Shown: in pieces, positions 62,932 through 64,000 of the stretch
Layout: each line of letters begins with the position of its first letter
How positions within the stretch are numbered: the first letter of the stretch is position 1
NCBI GenBank assembly: GCA_009668975.1
Contig: SBEG01000007.1
Span: 1 to 64,000, forward strand
DNA length: 64,000 bases
Source: Deltaproteobacteria bacterium
GTDB lineage: Bacteria; Desulfobacterota; Desulfuromonadia; Geobacterales; Geobacteraceae
Direction: 5' to 3'
Position numbers and translations under genes: made by a program
The notes under the pieces: model-generated
The model's input: only the letters and a program-made list of their open reading frames with translations
What the model was told of the DNA's origin: nothing
Database searches by the model: none

Positions 62932-64000
62932 TCACTCTTCACGCTTCACCATTCCAAGTTCCTTCCGCCGCTCCACCAGGAAATAGAGCACCGGGATCGT
63001 CACCCGCGACAGGGTGGTGGAAGCGATCTCACCGCACATCAAGGCGATGGCCAACCCCTGAAAAATCGGGTCGAAGACGATGACGAAACTGCCGACCACC
63101 ACCGCGGCGCCGGTCAGAAGCATCGGCCGGAAGCGCACCGCACCCGCCTCGATAATCGCCTCGTCCAGCGGCAACCCCTCGCGCCGCTTCAGTTCGGCAA
63201 AGTCAATGAGGATAATGGAATTGCGGACAATAATCCCGGCCAGGGCGATGAAGCCGATCATGCTGGTGGCGGTGAAGAAGGCTCCGAACAGCGCATGGCC
63301 CGGCAGGATACCGATCAGGGTCAGGGGGATCGGCGCCATGATCACCAGCGGCGTGGTGAAACTGCGGAACCAGGCCACCACCAGGACGTAGATCAGCACC
63401 ATCACCGCGCCGAAGGCAATGCCCAGGTCGCGGAACACCTCGTAGGTAATGTGCCATTCACCGTCCCACTTGAGTGACGGACGCTCCTCGCTCCAGGGTT
63501 GGCGGGCCGCCAGCTGGCCGACCCGGTAGCCGTCGGGAAGCTTGATCTTGTCGATTTCCTTGCCCATTTTCAGGATAGCATAGACCGGCGCCTCGATCTC
63601 ACCAGCCACATCGCCGATTACATACACGGTATTCTTGAGATTCTTGCGGTAGATGCTCTTGTTTTCGATTCCCTTGCTGACGCGGACCAACTGGGACAGT
63701 GGAACATTCCCGCCCGGCGACGGCACGTAGAGGGAGGAAAGCGCCGCAAGCGAGCTTCTCCGCTCAACAGGAAGCCGCACATTGACCAGCACCGGCTCCT
63801 TTTCACCCGGCAGATGCACGAGACCGGCATCCAGTCCGCCCAGGGCGATGCCCAAGGTCTTTACCACGTCGTCCGTGGAAATGCCGGACAGGGCAGCCTT
63901 TTCCTTGTCCACGGCAAAGGTATAGAGGTCCTGATCATCTTCCAGGTACCAGTCAACATCCACTACGCCGGGAGTTCTGCTGAAAATATCCTTGATCTGC
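62932..64000 (-). CDS. RND efflux permease, C-terminal part (5' end beyond the window)
   Basis: The frame stays open to the window edge, so the visible 356 codons are the C-terminal third of a protein of about 1000-1100 residues. Visible parts are periplasmic porter segments, Tyr-Arg-Val-Gly, a membrane block with [14 protein letters not shown], and the family motif [18 protein letters not shown]. It exports drugs or metals with proton antiport; which one cannot be told from this part. The visible first Val codon at 63963 is internal. Confidence 0.9.
   Translation of the reverse strand, partial: QIKDIFSRTPGVVDVDWYLEDDQDLYTFAVDKEKAALSGISTDDVVKTLGIALGGLDAGLVHLPGEKEPVLVNVRLPVERRSSLAALSSLYVPSPGGNVPLSQLVRVSKGIENKSIYRKNLKNTVYVIGDVAGEIEAPVYAILKMGKEIDKIKLPDGYRVGQLAARQPWSEERPSLKWDGEWHITYEVFRDLGIAFGAVMVLIYVLVVAWFRSFTTPLVIMAPIPLTLIGILPGHALFGAFFTATSMIGFIALAGIIVRNSIILIDFAELKRREGLPLDEAIIEAGAVRFRPMLLTGAAVVVGSFVIVFDPIFQGLAIALMCGEIASTTLSRVTIPVLYFLVERRKELGMVKREE

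Noticed and set aside
1..64000. CRISPR array
   Set aside because: No regularly spaced repeats with unique spacers were seen. The only tandem array (3971-4012) has no spacers.

Overview
The window looks like a chromosome segment of a Desulfuromonadota (Geobacter-like) anaerobe. This is inferred from the core genes: a Hox-type NAD-linked NiFe hydrogenase operon, pta/ackA, ExeA/GspB, mnmA, mtaB, priA, ferritin, cysE and elbB. No ribosomal marker is present, so the placement is by gene content only.

Layout. (A) 1-8.84 kb is the inner edge of an accessory element. It begins with the terminus of an IS21-like insertion sequence beside a probably truncated gene. A four-gene operon on the minus strand follows: DNA methyltransferase, AlbA/RecG-like ATPase, SF2 helicase and GIY-YIG nuclease. 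The segment closes with a 3' fragment of a tRNA-Arg(ACG) gene and a strong hairpin. (B) 9.0-13.5 kb is a two-gene plus-strand unit: a large sacsin/NO VEIN-type HSP90-like ATPase, then a DUF3883-like protein interrupted by one in-frame amber codon. (C) 13.7-17.0 kb holds a P4-type tyrosine integrase and four small minus-strand genes. (D) 17.0-24.1 kb is a compact plus-strand unit: a small DNA-binding protein, TcmP, a Gp37/Gp68 (DUF5131) three-cysteine protein and a 1598-residue SF1 helicase with a C-terminal PD-(D/E)XK nuclease. This is the best candidate for an incompletely described defence system. (E) 24.1-25.3 kb is a scarred junction: a possible HsdM remnant, an orphan gene, a perfect 36-bp palindrome and the C-terminal stump of an SRAP (YedK-like) gene.

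(F) 25.3-29.6 kb carries IHF-like and HU proteins, RecD2, a SagB/ThcOx oxidoreductase and an XRE regulator, all on the minus strand. (G) 29.6-33.5 kb is an AT-richer integrated element. It has a TrfA-like replication initiator, an excisionase-like HTH protein and a tyrosine integrase with a C-terminal HicB-like domain, and it abuts an intact tRNA-Arg(TCG). (H) From 33.5 kb onward is core chromosome: a PHP-phosphotransferase fusion, ferritin, cysE-mnmA-mtaB, ttcA-like, priA, gspB/exeA, convergent pta and ackA, hoxEFUYH-hoxW, a Zn-dependent phospholipase-like protein, a DegP/HtrA lipoprotein protease, an AEC transporter, elbB, an MBL-fold protein and the 3' part of an RND efflux permease that runs off the window.

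Two families of short palindromic repeats (MITE-like) occur in two copies each in the core part. One copy lies inside the hox operon between hoxY and hoxH. Regions A-E form a defence island with at least three anti-invader modules, two integrases, two tRNA-Arg footprints and several broken genes. Functions are family-level inferences from the translated sequence; no database search was possible.
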